A DNA stretch of 64,000 nucleotides from Tigriopus japonicus (GCA_010645155.1 CM021314.1:408364-472363); one strand, 5' to 3'; shown: positions 11,223 to 22,748, numbered from the stretch's first letter. Program-made: numbers and translations. The notes: generated by a model not told the origin, from the letters alone.

Positions 11223-12955
11223 GCGTGTGTCATGGCCATGTATAAAGTTCTCTTTGAACTCTTGACCAGAGCTTCATGAATTCCCCCAAAATGTGGTGCT
11301 GAGGGTGGTTGGAAGTGCCACGTAATTCTTTCCTTGATCAACTCTTCTTGTAAGAGCGGGTCACGATCTCTGTCAATCAAGGCTTGTCTCATCTCAGCCT
11401 CTGCTCCGCGAAAATTGGTTCCGTTGTCGGAGTACAAATATCTCGGCTTCCCCCTCAGGTTGTTCAAATAACGTTGGATCCAACACCGTACTCGCTTGGC
11501 TCTCCACCAACTTGAAAATCGGGATAGATCGAACCACATCGGATGTTCCAAGATCTTCTGAGTGGGATAGACACTGAAGTCCCACTTGGGACGAATTTCT
11601 TCTTTGATGAGACATGGCGCAAGATCTGGAGGCCATTCTTTCTCAGGCAAAGTGAGGAATTTCGGGCCTCGAATCCAAGACTCGCTGATTAATTCGCCTG
11701 GTTCTAAGGCTGATCTCGTCGCTTCGTCGGAAATGTTCATTTGACCAGGTAGATGGCGCCATTCTTCTGGTTGGGTTAATGTCTGAATTTCTTCGATTCT
11801 GTGCGAAACGAAGGGCTTGAAAAATGTCGAAGTTTGGCGAACCCAATGTCGGGTACAAGTGCTATCGGTCCAGAAAATCCTGCGATCAATTCGCAAGCGG
11901 AGTCCTTCTTGAACATACGTGCACAACCTTGCTCCCAATAGAGCCGCTTGCAATTCTAACTTGGCAATAGAAATCGTCTTCTTGGGAGCAACGCGGGTTT
12001 TCGCCATGACAATCACCACGTCTGATGAACCGTTCTCGAACACATTTCTCATGTAGACCACGGCTGCGAATGCTTCCTCACTCGCGTCTCCAAAAGTGTG
12101 GAGTTCTCTCCGCACGACTTCCTCAGGGATTCTGTTCAGAACACGTGGAAACTTTATCTCGCCCAAAATCGGTATACACGAGATCCAATCCTTCCACCAT
12201 TTTATCTCTTCCTTCAGGAGTTCGGCTGCTTTCAGTGAAGTCTCTTTTTTAATTTGCGCTTGTAGATCCGTGTCCCAGTTCAACCCCAGTAGGTGCAACC
12301 TTGCGAGTCTAATTTTTCCTTTAACAACAAATGGAGCGGCTAAACCCAAGAGCGAGTATATTCCCGCTAATGTGGCCAACAAGTTGCGTTTCGTCAAGAC
12401 CATTTCACCTCGCTTTGAGGCCTCTGGAACGTTCAGTCTCAAAACGTCATCCACATAATCCCAGATCAACCCGAGAACCGTGGTGACCGAGTCCGCTTTT
12501 TTGGTCATCAATTTGAACTGAGCGTTGTTGGAAAGCCACTTTGTCAATTCAAAATTACCCATGCTCAATGTCTCCTTGATTGCATGCGACTTGCGATTTG
12601 CGTCTTCAATGGTTGGCATTGAGTCTGCCAGATCATCCACGTAAAAACCCTTCATGATTGTCTCAATGACGTCGGCTTGATCTTTTCCATATTGTTCTGC
12701 CGTCTTCTGGAGGGCGGCAATGGCAATGCAAGGCGAGGGTCCATCTCCAAACGTCAATGAGTTCATTTGAAGTACGGCAATCTCCTTCTCTTTTCCTTTC
12801 CAAAGGAATCTGTGCCTCACGGCATCGTCTTCTGATAGTTTGATTCTTGAAAACATCTCGCTGATATCTGCCACGTACGCCACTTTTTCCTCTCTGAAAC
12901 GGATGAGGACGTGCGGGAGCTCGTTTTGAAGCTTAGGGCCCGGTTTGGGATACAC
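11223..12955 (-). pseudogene. BEL/Pao retrotransposon: reverse transcriptase, RNase H and partial integrase
   Basis: One long minus-strand frame encodes, in order, the Pao-type reverse transcriptase (LPHVLIRFREEKVAYVADIS, palm motif GFYVDDLADS), the connection region (LLATLAGIYSLLGLAAPFVV), an RNase H-like region (LHTFGDASEEAFAAVVYM, KLELQAALLGARL, FWTDSTCTRHWVR) and integrase (LYSDNGTNFRGAEAEM, HFGGIHEALVKSSKRTLYM). The integrase is abnormal: a step from CWIQRYLNNLRG straight to GKPRYLYSDNGTNF omits the zinc-binding part and the first catalytic Asp region. The N-terminal part of the reverse transcriptase, protease and gag are missing beyond about 12955. The frame is broken at 11222 by the 3.4 kb insertion. 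The element is not autonomous. Confidence 0.88.
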
Positions 12956-13020
12956 TTCTGGAATATTTGAATAACAAAATGCATTACTCAAGCAAGACAC
13001 TAAACTTGTAATGCCTCTTC
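12941..13020. repeat. Direct repeat, copy 1 (about 80 bp)
   Basis: Starts CGGTTTGGGATACACTTCTG and ends TAAACTTGTAATGCCTC. A second copy in the same orientation is at 13919-13996; about nine bases in ten agree by eye. This copy sits exactly where the BEL/Pao coding similarity ends. Confidence 0.8.
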
Positions 13021-13737
13021 ATGGTTTCAATGAACAGATAAAACACCCTTAGAACATTCTACTATCGTAACTCTTACTCAGCCTAGAACACACCTTTTCA
13101 ATGAATAAGGTTTATTTGCATCATTCGAACTTAAACTGATCATTGAACTAACTCATAAACCAAAAATAAGAATAGAAAACACATGAATACATGAAAATAT
13201 TAAGACAAATTTGACTGTCATTGAAACTTACAAAAAATAAGCTAAACTAGAAATAAACTGACAATAGATCGATAGAAATGAGACAATATGAATCACAATC
13301 AACTTTAACATTTTGAAACAGTTCTCATATCTTTAATTTGGTCTCTAAAACACATCTTTGCAATATACTATTGCATTATGAACAAATAAAGTAAAACTGA
13401 CTAGTCTTTCACTATGTATCTTACTTGATACCAACATATATTTTCCTGTTGAATGTTCTTATATCCAGGTTAGACTAGTCTTTCATGAAATTCTATAACA
13501 ATTCAAATCATGAAGTCCTGAAGAGAAGCAAAGAAGGTTATGCTAAATTAAAAGTCCTTGTGTGTCAAACTTGGGACCACGTTGGAAAATAGTCAAAAAT
13601 TGGATATTTAGGCATCCTTAACCACAAATACATTATATGTATATGATAAATTATGCCCTTTTTTGTTTGTTTGATTGTTGCGGATTTTCTACTACCGATA
13701 CAAGGAATGCGATTCCCTGTAAACAAGGATTTCTCCC
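13021..13737. other. Gene-free AT-rich stretch between direct repeats
   Basis: No recognisable open frame; lies between two direct repeat copies together with the SINE at 13738-13851. Confidence 0.5.
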
Positions 13738-13851
13738 GACAGCTTCAATTCGATCCCCAACAGGATTCGAACCTACGCCGTCTGGGGAAGCACTTTTTTT
13801 ACCCTCGGCTCTAATAAGAACGCACTAGTACGCGCGGCCACTCTGGCTTCC
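13738..13851 (-). mobile_element. tRNA-derived SINE fragment (Ser/Leu-type tRNA-like)
   Basis: On the minus strand the sequence begins GGAAGCCAGAGTGGCCGC (A-box-like AGAGTGGCC), continues through a long variable-arm-like segment and reaches GTAGGTTCGAATCCTG (B box GGTTCGAATCC, + strand positions 13763-13773). The layout resembles a type II tRNA, but the acceptor stem does not close and the anticodon arm is degenerate, so a SINE head or tRNA pseudogene is more likely than a working tRNA. Confidence 0.6.
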
Positions 13852-13918
13852 TTATACATTATAGTATTTATGCTAGCTCATAGTATTCTTAAGTTTAAAT
13901 AAAATGATTTTCAGAGAA

Positions 13919-13996
13919 CGGTTTGGGATACACTTTTGGAATATTTTAATGACAAAATGCATTTTTCAAGCAAAACACTAAACTTGTAATGCCTCC
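13919..13996. repeat. Direct repeat, copy 2
   Basis: Second copy of the 80-bp repeat at 12941-13020, same orientation, slightly diverged. Confidence 0.8.
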
Positions 13997-14256
13997 TTAG
14001 GTCTGAAATCTAGATTTTCAACTTGTTTGCATCAATATCAATTATAATTATAAGGTGCAAGTCTATCTTATGGCATTTGGACCTTAACCCACACAAAAAT
14101 TCACTACTTAAAACTACTTGAACAACTCTTACCCATACTTAGATTATCCTGAAATCAATGACACGATCGTACAATAAAAGAAATTCGAAGATGAAACCAT
14201 CAATTCTAGAACATGAATTTATGCCAAGGTGACAACCCATAAAAACTCGATTTCTA

Positions 14257-15204
14257 CCGGGTGGAAATTAAGTCGGGGCCGATCACTTTAGATGCTATTT
14301 TTCACGTTGTTTTTACAATTTTGCCGCTTTTTTTGCTACGCATACTTAGTCCTGCTTTAAATCAATAGCATTTGTTATAAGCAACTCTCTCAAAAATGAA
14401 TATGTTGAGGACAAGCGAGGCCAAAAGGCATGAGTTTGCCGCTCTCCTTCGCGCAAAGAAGCCACATAAGGAGGTCGCAAAGGTTACTGTAGCCAGCCTC
14501 CGCATGATAGCCCGGGTTGCAGCTAAAATAAAAACAAGCGTCCTTGTGCCCCCTGAGGCTGATGAAACGGTCGTTTCGCCTGTTGTAGACTGGGTGAGGG
14601 GTGAACGTGTTTTCATCACTGAAGATGATGATGCGGTCACCATGACGCTTGAGGTTGTTCAGAATCTTGGGGTAAATTGGGAGTCTGGCCTTGACATTGG
14701 CCTCAGACAGTAGAAGGCGCTCAAGGCAAATGAGGGACTTCCCCCCAAGGTTTTTAACGATCTTCTGGGCGGTCACATGGCTGATGTTGTTATCCTTAGC
14801 AAGGTCGCGAATCCATTGTTTTGCCTTGCGCTTGATTTGGGCCTTAATTTGCTACTTAATGGCCAGGGTGGCCTTGGGAACCTGTCTCCTGGGTCGAGGT
14901 CGATCCTCAAGGCCTTCCCCTTGCTTGATTTTAGTTCCAACCCGGCCTATCATGCGGAGGCTGGCTCCTGTAACCTTTGCGACCTCCTTATGTATATGGC
15001 TTCTTTGCGCGAAGGAGAGCGGCAATCTCATACCTTTTGGCCTCGCTTGTCCGCAACATATTCATTTTTGAGAGAGCTGTTTTTAACAAATGTTATTGAT
15101 TCAAAGCAGGACAAAGTATGCGTAGCAAAAAAAAGCGGCAAAATTGTAAAAACAACGTGAAAAATAGCATCTAAAGTGATCGGCCCCGACTTAATTTCCA
15201 CCCG
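14257..15204. mobile_element. Rearranged mariner/Tc1-like element with about 260-bp inverted arms
   Basis: Ends read CGGGTGGAAATTAAGTCGGG and its complement, flanked by TA (14255-14256 and 15205-15206), as expected for Tc1/mariner. The two arms (about 14258-14525 and 14945-15204) are inverted copies of each other and both contain the coding start of the transposase, so the far end of the original element has been replaced by an inverted copy of its 5' end. The unique core is about 14526-14944. Confidence 0.85.
14530..15070 (-). pseudogene. mariner-like transposase, 5' part only
   Basis: The minus strand from about 15065 encodes a helix-turn-helix start (SEAKRYEIAALLRAKKP, then after a frame change RSQPPHDR-type residues corresponding to the second helix), then QWIRDLAKDNNISHVTAQKI, VKNLGGKSLICLERLLLSE and DRIIIFSDENTFTPHPVYNR. 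FSDE is the first catalytic Asp block of the DDE domain. The remaining catalytic block is absent because the sequence runs into the inverted arm. A + strand copy of the helix-turn-helix region is at 14396-14525. Frameshift and in-frame stop make it inactive. Confidence 0.75.
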
Positions 15205-15769
15205 TAGTTCAATCAAACAAAAATGTAATGTTAGCTCCAATTTTCAAATTTGCCATTCAAGGCTTAAAAATTACTGACTGTTTTGCGATGCGATATCTCT
15301 CGATATTGACCAGATATAGACCAATAACACAGCTGCAAGTTATGAAGGGACCTCTAAGGACAGGCTTCAACTTGCAAAAAAGTGTAATGTGTCATTGTCT
15401 GAGAACTTTTTGACTTACCCTCGTATCTTTCAAAGCCAAGATGTCTCACATCGAAGTTTATCATTTTTCTGCACAAATGTTCCCTTAATATAGAAATATA
15501 AAACTGAGCTACATCTTCACTTTACAAGATAGTAGATTTTGACGAGTTTCTCGCTCTTAACGTCCATTTTATGAAACGTGCAAGGGTCGTCCAACGTATC
15601 TTGTCTAATTAAACTATAGCTTCGAACAAGTTTTATCTGACAACAAAGTTTGTGAAATAATATCTGCTCACAAGAGACAAATCTTCATTTGAATGTTTTG
15701 GCGTTAATTAAAAGATCATGCAATTTTCCGAATAACAGGCCCATTCTACCTATACCTAGCCCATTTATT
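15205..15769. other. Gene-free stretch
   Basis: No recognisable coding sequence or repeat between the mariner-like element and the next inverted-repeat element. Confidence 0.5.
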
Positions 15770-17461
15770 GGGTCGCATGTTAACGCATCTAATTCATGGT
15801 GTTTAGTATACTATAATTGCGCTTGAGTATACTCTAATTTTAGTTTGGTCGTAACATGCGGAATAATTGAACAAACCTCAAGATAAGTATACTCTTCCGG
15901 CAGAGATATTTTTAAGTATACTCTAAGGGCACGAGTGCACCTTTGTGTTGCACTCGCGCTCTTTAGATTAGAGGCTGTGACTCAGTGCGCCCATTTCAGC
16001 GAGGGTGAAATAAGCCTAAGTTACCCATATCTGCTACATTCTGCGTTGAGAAAAGCTGTCTGACCATAAAAAACCTGTTTGTGTGGAAACACTGGGCCTG
16101 TGTTGTTAAACACAAGTTTAAACAGTTTAACTTCAAGCCCATTTATTATACAAGTGCCAAATTCGGACTCGTTCAAAATCGAACTGAAAGTCGATTTCTC
16201 AAAGATTTTCAAGTCTAACTGAATCCAATTCAACTTTAAGCGGGAACTCTTGAAGAAAACGACGAGAGGAACGATTTGATCATCTTCCAACGTGCTCGGA
16301 AACATCAAAAAGTGCGTCAATCAGACAAATGAATGTGCCTTCCTTCAACAGCTTTCACCCCCGGATACAACGAACGAATGGATGGGTATGGAATCAATAG
16401 AAAATTGTGAATAAAAGACACAAGACAGAATAAGAGACATCGACTCCGCTTGCAAATCCATCCCTTATCACTCAATGGCCCCACCTACCAATGGACTTGT
16501 CCACGGATCAACCAACTACGCAAAAGCATAAAAGAAAAAAACTTCAACGGGAATAATAAGCCGCGCTCATGAAGGCCCTGCCAAAATTGCCCATCTTCAA
16601 CCCAAGAACCCACAACGCTCCCATGTTATCAAGAACGTCATTTCAGTCCGTGTGTTCGAGACACTACTGTTTTTTCGATTTGAAATTGATGCCAAAAAAT
16701 CGGATAGATAAGCCGCTTCAAGGAAAATAGGATTTGGTCTCAACATTCTCAAGAGTTCATGGAAGCATAACTAGAACGACCAAACGGATTGGATCGTGTC
16801 CCGGACTTTCTCTACAATTATCACTTTTAATTCAAAAGATGCTCCAATATGTTCATTTGTGTTATTCTCCTAACGAGTAATTAAGATGCAAGTTTTCGCC
16901 ACGGAAACGAAAAAAGGCATTGAAAGAATAAATGCTGCTGTTTCAAAAACATTTTCGAGGAAATTTCAATACCAATAGAACTATGGATTACGCCTTTTGT
17001 ATCCTTTAATTCTGAAAGCTCCGAGGACATCTTGTTTTTTTCGGGACCTCTCGAGACCTATTTTCTTATGACATACTATATGTTTAGTCTATTTGAGCCA
17101 CAAATGACAAATTGTCTTCAATTTTGAAAACTAGGAAAGAACTAGGTCCACCATTTATGTTTTATCACTATCAATAGTTGCAAATACTGTACCAATGAAA
17201 TTCAGCTCGGCTTTGAAATATCTGTCACAGAAACCCTCCTTGTCCCCGTTTTGGCATAAAAAAGCGTATCAAATCTATCTTTGGTCTCGCAAAGCTATCC
17301 TCTACTTTAGAATTGCATGGGCAAATTTGTGTGAGTACACAACAATTGCTATACTCATCGGTTTGTTTCACGTTAAGTATACTTGAGGTCAGCTATGTAG
17401 TAAGACCAGAGTTGAGTATACTATAAAACAAATCAATCTTATGTGCGTTAACATGCGACCC
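15770..17461. mobile_element. 1.7 kb inverted-repeat element with GTATAC palindromes
   Basis: Ends carry GGGTCGCATGTTAACGCA and its perfect complement (18 bp), with TA near both outer borders. A short relative with almost the same terminal repeat is at 23916-24116. Within about 200 bp of each end are several copies of AGTATACT or GAGTATACTC. A 99-residue minus-strand open frame at 16021-16320 is not recognised. Confidence 0.65.
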
Positions 17462-18929
17462 TATAGTCTGAATACCCCACGTATCTTGACAACGGGAAAA
17501 AACGGTTTTAGAACAAGAACAAGGAGAAACGCCATTTCACATGAAAGTTGTTTCACAGCGTTGCTTGTACTTGAAAAATAGCAAAATGATGCAAACATTC
17601 TTGAACATGCCAGTTTTTTTGGATTTTCTTGTTTGGATGGTAGTGGCAAAATAAATATCTTTTTACCAATAAATGAAGACGCCTTTTCGCGTCATACTAA
17701 AGAGTTCGATGTGTGACAAGAGGTCGTACAAATCGTTTCATGGTCTTTTTCAAATAATAAATAAAACAATAAGCCATAAATAAGCGGCCCCAATGTGAGC
17801 AACGCGGTGATTGCTGCCTCAAAGCTGTTCACATTTATTTTAAAAAAAGAATTAATTTGACATGCACTATGGAAATCGTCAAAATATTTCCACAGTGCAA
17901 GTTGTCCTTACGATCAAAAGAAAACGTCAATTTCTTTTGGAGTGGCTTTTAAATTGGTTTTAGTGTCATTGTTACATGTGATATCCTCCGAGCCAAAAGC
18001 AAGAATACTTTACATGAAATTGACAATAAAGTAATTTTCCATAAGTTAAAAAATAAACCGCTTATGTTCTCACTCTACACGTGGAATTGAAGAAATATTG
18101 AAGAATACAATTGATCGAATGTTGGAACGAACCATGTTATGGCTAATAAATGAGTATTTGTAACTGCTATGGTCGGCTGGTGAAAAAAGTGTTGTGATGT
18201 CTTGAAATTGCCAACGGAGTAATTTTTTTTTCAAACCTGAAATTGCGTCTTCGAACCACTTACAACATATCTATGGAATGTGTGCCAATGTAATCTCCTG
18301 CTTGGTTTGCTCATTCAAGATTAATCTTGCTTAAGAGACTCATCAACAGAGGCAGGAATTTTCGACTAAAAAGTCCAGTTAATTAGGCGAATGGAAGAAT
18401 AATAGTTGTGTTGACTTAGATGATAAAAAGACAAAAAAAAAAGAAATTTAAACTGACAAGTAACAAATGAAGTCAACAAAGTAGAGATGAAAAGTATATG
18501 AAAATGCATTAAGACAAAAGTGACTGGAAAAAAACAACGATTTGAACTTAAAATCTGCATATATACTTACACAGGCTATTAAAACCGAAAAGGTTTGAAA
18601 TTTTGATTATATTGCCATTGTTGAAATTTTGAATTGCTTACTACTAATTAAACTAAACATAAAATAGGCAAAACTGTAGATAAAGCAGGCCCTAATAAAA
18701 AGTAAGTCCAAAAGATGAATATGTTAATTCGCCTAAAATTCTTATCCCTACTCAGTCATCAGTCACTATAATCGTCACACTCGCTTGGCACGAAGGATGA
18801 GAATGCTCAAGAGCCTCGTTCAGATTGAACACGATCATCTGCTTCCAAGAAACCAGTTCTTTTACATTGTAGAATCATTGTATTTGTGATTGACAACTAA
18901 ACTTGAAATATCCATCTCATGATTTTCAG
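17462..18929. other. Gene-free stretch upstream of the visible beta-ureidopropionase exons
   Basis: The missing N-terminal exons would be expected here or further upstream, but I could not find the conserved middle block. A + strand segment at 18793-18870 encodes MLKSLVQIEHDHLLP, faintly like the start of the family (KSL...EKH.LP), but it lacks a clear donor and ends at a stop; treat it as a weak hint only. Confidence 0.4.
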
Positions 18930-21900
18930 CCATGCCTTTCGCTTTTTGCTCTCGAGAAAAATCACCTTGGTGCGAATTTGCCGAAGATCCCTATGAGGGT
19001 CCATCCACTCTATTTTTGGCTGAGGTAATAAAGCAACTTCTACTTAATCAATGTTCTTAAAGCTGATTTTTTTTTCTAATTCGGCCCACGTTTTGTTACA
19101 AAGCTTTACAAATATTGCTTTTATACTTTCGTGTTTTTTCGTGTTTCAGTATGCTAAAAAATACAATATGGTCATAATCTCTCCGATCTTGGAGCGTGAT
19201 CGGAATCATGGTGAGGTGCTTTGGAACACAGCTGTTATCATTTCCCACACGGGCGAAGTCTTGGGCATTACAAGAAAGAATCACATTCCAAGAGTTGGAG
19301 ACTTCAACGAGTCGACTTACTATATGGAGAGCACTCTCGGTCATCCTGTATTTGCGGTAAGTATTTCGGCCAGTTCATCTATTTAAGAGTGGATGTGGCA
19401 ACATACAGTATGTTATACAATTATCTGATTCCTTCTCTTCATAAATCTCGCAAGGGTCTGTTTTTAAACGCATGGTAGCGCTACTTCAATACACCAAAGG
19501 TTGACAAACTAGAACAATTGGAATGCTTATTTCTACTTCTTTCCATGGTGAAATCACCTCGGAATTCTTGAGATCACGGGAATGGTCAAGCATTAGCGTG
19601 GTGCCAAAAAGGCGAAAATAGTGCGTAGGAAAGAAATTGAACGTATACAGCCGTTGAACATGAATTACGTCTGACCATAGAGGACTGGAATTCAGTGGTC
19701 TATGGTCTGACGCAATTCTGAAGAACACGAACAATCATCATAATTCTCGACATCGATATGTCGATGTCCATAACTTGGTGCTTAGCATGCCAAAAAATGA
19801 TCAGTAATATTGATAGAGCAGGAGCTAAACGTGTTGCCTACATCGACGGTCTAATTCCACTTGAAAGTTTGCATTAGGATAGCGACCTGAATACCTAGAT
19901 CCATGTTGTCGATCTTCTGGTTGAGAAAGATAGCACTAAAACGACTTTCAATTTTGAGATTAAATTCGCAAGCTTGAGCAATTCATCGAAAAGGTATCGC
20001 CCTGAAGAGAAGCACTCTCCCTCAGGACGTGTTCTTTATTTTTATGAATTGTAAAACAAATCCATAAGGAAAATGAACTTTGGGAAACACCAAAATCCTC
20101 TCCAAAGAGTTCGGCTCTTTAATGAAGGAGTGCACTTCAATCAGGACATCACGAACGGGCTGCACAAAGAATGCAAATAAAACAGATAAAAATGCATTAA
20201 AAATCGAACAAAATGCCAAAAATATTAACAATTTAGGAACATTTGGACTAAATTGAAGTTGCATTCATACAGAAAAAGGAGAAAAACTAAAAGTAGCTTC
20301 ATTATGGACTTCATTATTTCATTATGCAAGCTTATTAAAATCCTTCAACGCGGGAAAAAATGGTTGTAAACTAGGCCTTTTAAATGATAATATTTATTGG
20401 ATCTTTTTCTCTTCATATGTGTAGTGTAGAGTGCCTAAAAAAAAGTGACAGCATGAAAAACAACCTTAAAAACACTGATTTTACACCAATGACATTTTGA
20501 TGCCATTGTAGTGAAAGTTTGCGTTTTGGGTCTGAAATGCCTGCACCTGGAACAGGATTATACCTATTATACAGTATTATATTAGTATAATAACACCTCA
20601 AACCATTGTCCTCCTTCCACATCTTGTTACTAACACGCTGATTACTCAGAGTGTAATAGTGGGAATATGGATAAATGAATGTTTCTTAAAAGAGTAGAAA
20701 AAGTACTAGGCACATTTTCTTTAATTGACCTAAATCTCGTCTCTTTAAGAGTGGATGCACTGAGCCTTGACAGATGAATGCACTTTTTACCCATAACTAA
20801 GGTCATGAACTAATTTGTTTTCATATCCTACTGAAACAATGGAAACTACCAACCACACATATGAAGGAAATCGCCCCCTACATTGGCAAAATCAAATTAC
20901 AAGTGTCAATGAGAAATGTTGATATTTTAAAGGAAGATGTTTTCTTACAAGGTGCTCAACATATCTTTGTCTTCCTTATTCACGAAATATCTTTCGTCCA
21001 GTCAGATATTAATTGCCTAGCGGTCGTGAGTGTTAAAACTTATCATGAAAACCAAAAGTGAAAAACGTCATCAATCAAGTATTTCAAGATGAGAAAGAAA
21101 ACAAGACGAAAAGCACACAATCTCAATAAATCAATCAGGCAAGACGAAAGCAAGAAAATGCTCGTTTTTTCAGAAATGAAGAAAATGCATCAAATTTCGA
21201 CCAAAATTTTGAAATATGCAAAAAATGCAAATCGTCAAGAAATATTGGAAAAATGCAAATCAATGAGAAAAATGAAATCTAGTGCACTTTCATAAAATGT
21301 GCAGCCCTATGACACTCTTTCCATTTCATTACAGACCAAATATGGACGGGTGGCTGTCAACATTTGCTATGGCAGACATCACCCGCCTAATTGGATGATG
21401 TATGGTGTCAATGGTGCCGAGATCGTTTTCAATCCTTCGGCCACTGTGGGAACACTAAGGTACTCAAGTTTAAGGGATGCATGAACTATGATTAGAGGTG
21501 CAGTCGTAAGTAACCCACCAACGCTTGAAAGGATATGAATCTCTAGAAACCAGATCATGGGAAGTAAGTAACGGATACTTGAGATTGTGAATAGAATTGC
21601 TAGTCAGGGCCCACGACCCTTGTTGGCAAGAAGGGGTATCACGTTGTTCTTTCTAAAACCCTGTTGACAGATCATTAACGCCAAAATCGCAATGAACCTT
21701 TAACTGTGTAGCTCTTTCCAAGCATGGTGCTTGAATAAAAATGAGCAAAGATCAAATTACTAGTAGTTGGGCGAAAGCCATCAACGAATATTCGTGGTTG
21801 TACCCTCACTGTTGTTTCGCTTTTTTGAGTCATAACTTGAATTAACATTCCCACTTTTCCTCGTTTTATAGTGAGCCAATGTGGGGTATCGAAGCCCGAA

Positions 21901-22668
21901 ATGCCGCCATAGCCAATAGCTATTTTACGTGCGCCATCAATCGGGTCGGAACGGAAGAGTTTCCCAATGAGTTCTCTTCTGCTGATGGAAAGCCCGCTCA
22001 TCGGGACTTTGGACATTTTTACGGGTCAAGTTACGTGGCTGCGCCAGATGGTTCTCGCACTCCGGTAAAGTCCATTGCAGTCCGAAATCATAAGAGCTAG
22101 ATTATGATAAGAGCTAGATTATAGACTAGCTAGATTGCTTTAATTTCATGTAATTCCTCCATGTTAAAAAACATTCCACAGTGAAAGTTCGTCCTGTTTT
22201 GGGCTCATGTTTTTTTTTCTCTAGGGGTTGTCTCGAGTGAAGGACGGCCTTTTGGTGGCGGAGATGGATTTGAACTTGTGCCGTCAAGTCAAGGACAAAT
22301 GGGGCTTTCGTGTAAGTCTCTTTTGGGGTAGTGATGAACCAACCGAAAGCGAAATAGCAACCTTAGGCAGGACCAAAAGCATATAGACACTATAAAATAT
22401 TTCAAGTCCAAGCTCTGTTACAACAAAACATGCATTCCCTAAAAATGTACTTTTTTTGAAGGGTGGGGGGGATGCGAGGAGCATTCGGTTGGTCCCCATA
22501 AACTCCACAGTACACTCGCCTATTTGAATTGTGCTTTAAGTACAGTCAAAACGCTTGAGGTCACATTTCTTGTTCCAGATGACCCAACGCCTGGATTTAT
22601 ACGCCGAAAGCTTAACCCGAGCCATCCAACCCGATTTTGAACCTCAACTCATTCGTGGCAAGCTGTAA
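18930..22668 (+). CDS. pyd3: Beta-ureidopropionase (beta-alanine synthase), 5' exons not found
   Basis: Hydrolyses N-carbamoyl-beta-alanine (and N-carbamoyl-beta-aminoisobutyrate) to the beta-amino acid, CO2 and ammonia, the last step of pyrimidine breakdown, in the cytosol. Exons: 18930-19024, 19150-19356, 21335-21459, 21872-22064, 22225-22311, 22579-22668, all with GT-AG borders and consistent phase. Encoded blocks: [115 protein letters not shown]. The catalytic Lys (RKNH) and Cys (NICYG) of the nitrilase triad are present; the catalytic Glu of the QEAW block should lie just upstream of the first visible exon, whose first two bases finish a Thr codon before MPFAF. About 120 N-terminal residues are therefore missing from view. 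The second intron (19357-21334) is long and carries transposon relics. Family assignment is very secure. Confidence 0.93.
19676..19704. mobile_element. 29-bp relic: fused ends of the 3.4 kb element
   Basis: CATAGAGGACTG (identical to the left end of the 3.4 kb element at 7826) is joined directly to GAATTCAGTGGTCTATG (identical to its right end at 11206-11222). The palindrome is bordered by a perfect 7-bp duplication GTCTGAC (19669-19675 and 19705-19711). It lies in an intron of the beta-ureidopropionase gene. Confidence 0.8.
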
Positions 22669-22700
22669 CATGGCGTTAGCCTTCTTACCGATATGGATGA

Positions 22701-22748
22701 TAAGTGCTGTGACATCCTGAACTTTTAGTTCAGGATGTCATAAGTGCT
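22701..22748. mobile_element. 32-bp palindrome between perfect 8-bp direct repeats
   Basis: TGACATCCTGAAC, a short TTTTA loop and GTTCAGGATGTCA form a hairpin (22709-22740 with one extra G). It is bordered by TAAGTGCT on both sides (22701-22708 and 22741-22748). It lies 33 bp past the beta-ureidopropionase stop codon, so it is probably in the 3' untranslated region. It could be a minimal transposon relic or simply an RNA hairpin; the flanking duplication favours the former. Confidence 0.6.

Noticed and set aside
13738..13851. Possible functional tRNA-Ser/Leu gene
   Set aside because: A and B boxes are present but the acceptor and anticodon stems do not pair well; a SINE or pseudogene fits better.
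18793..18870. Candidate first exon of beta-ureidopropionase (MLKSLVQIEHDHLLP)
   Set aside because: The resemblance is faint, no donor is evident and the following conserved exon is absent.
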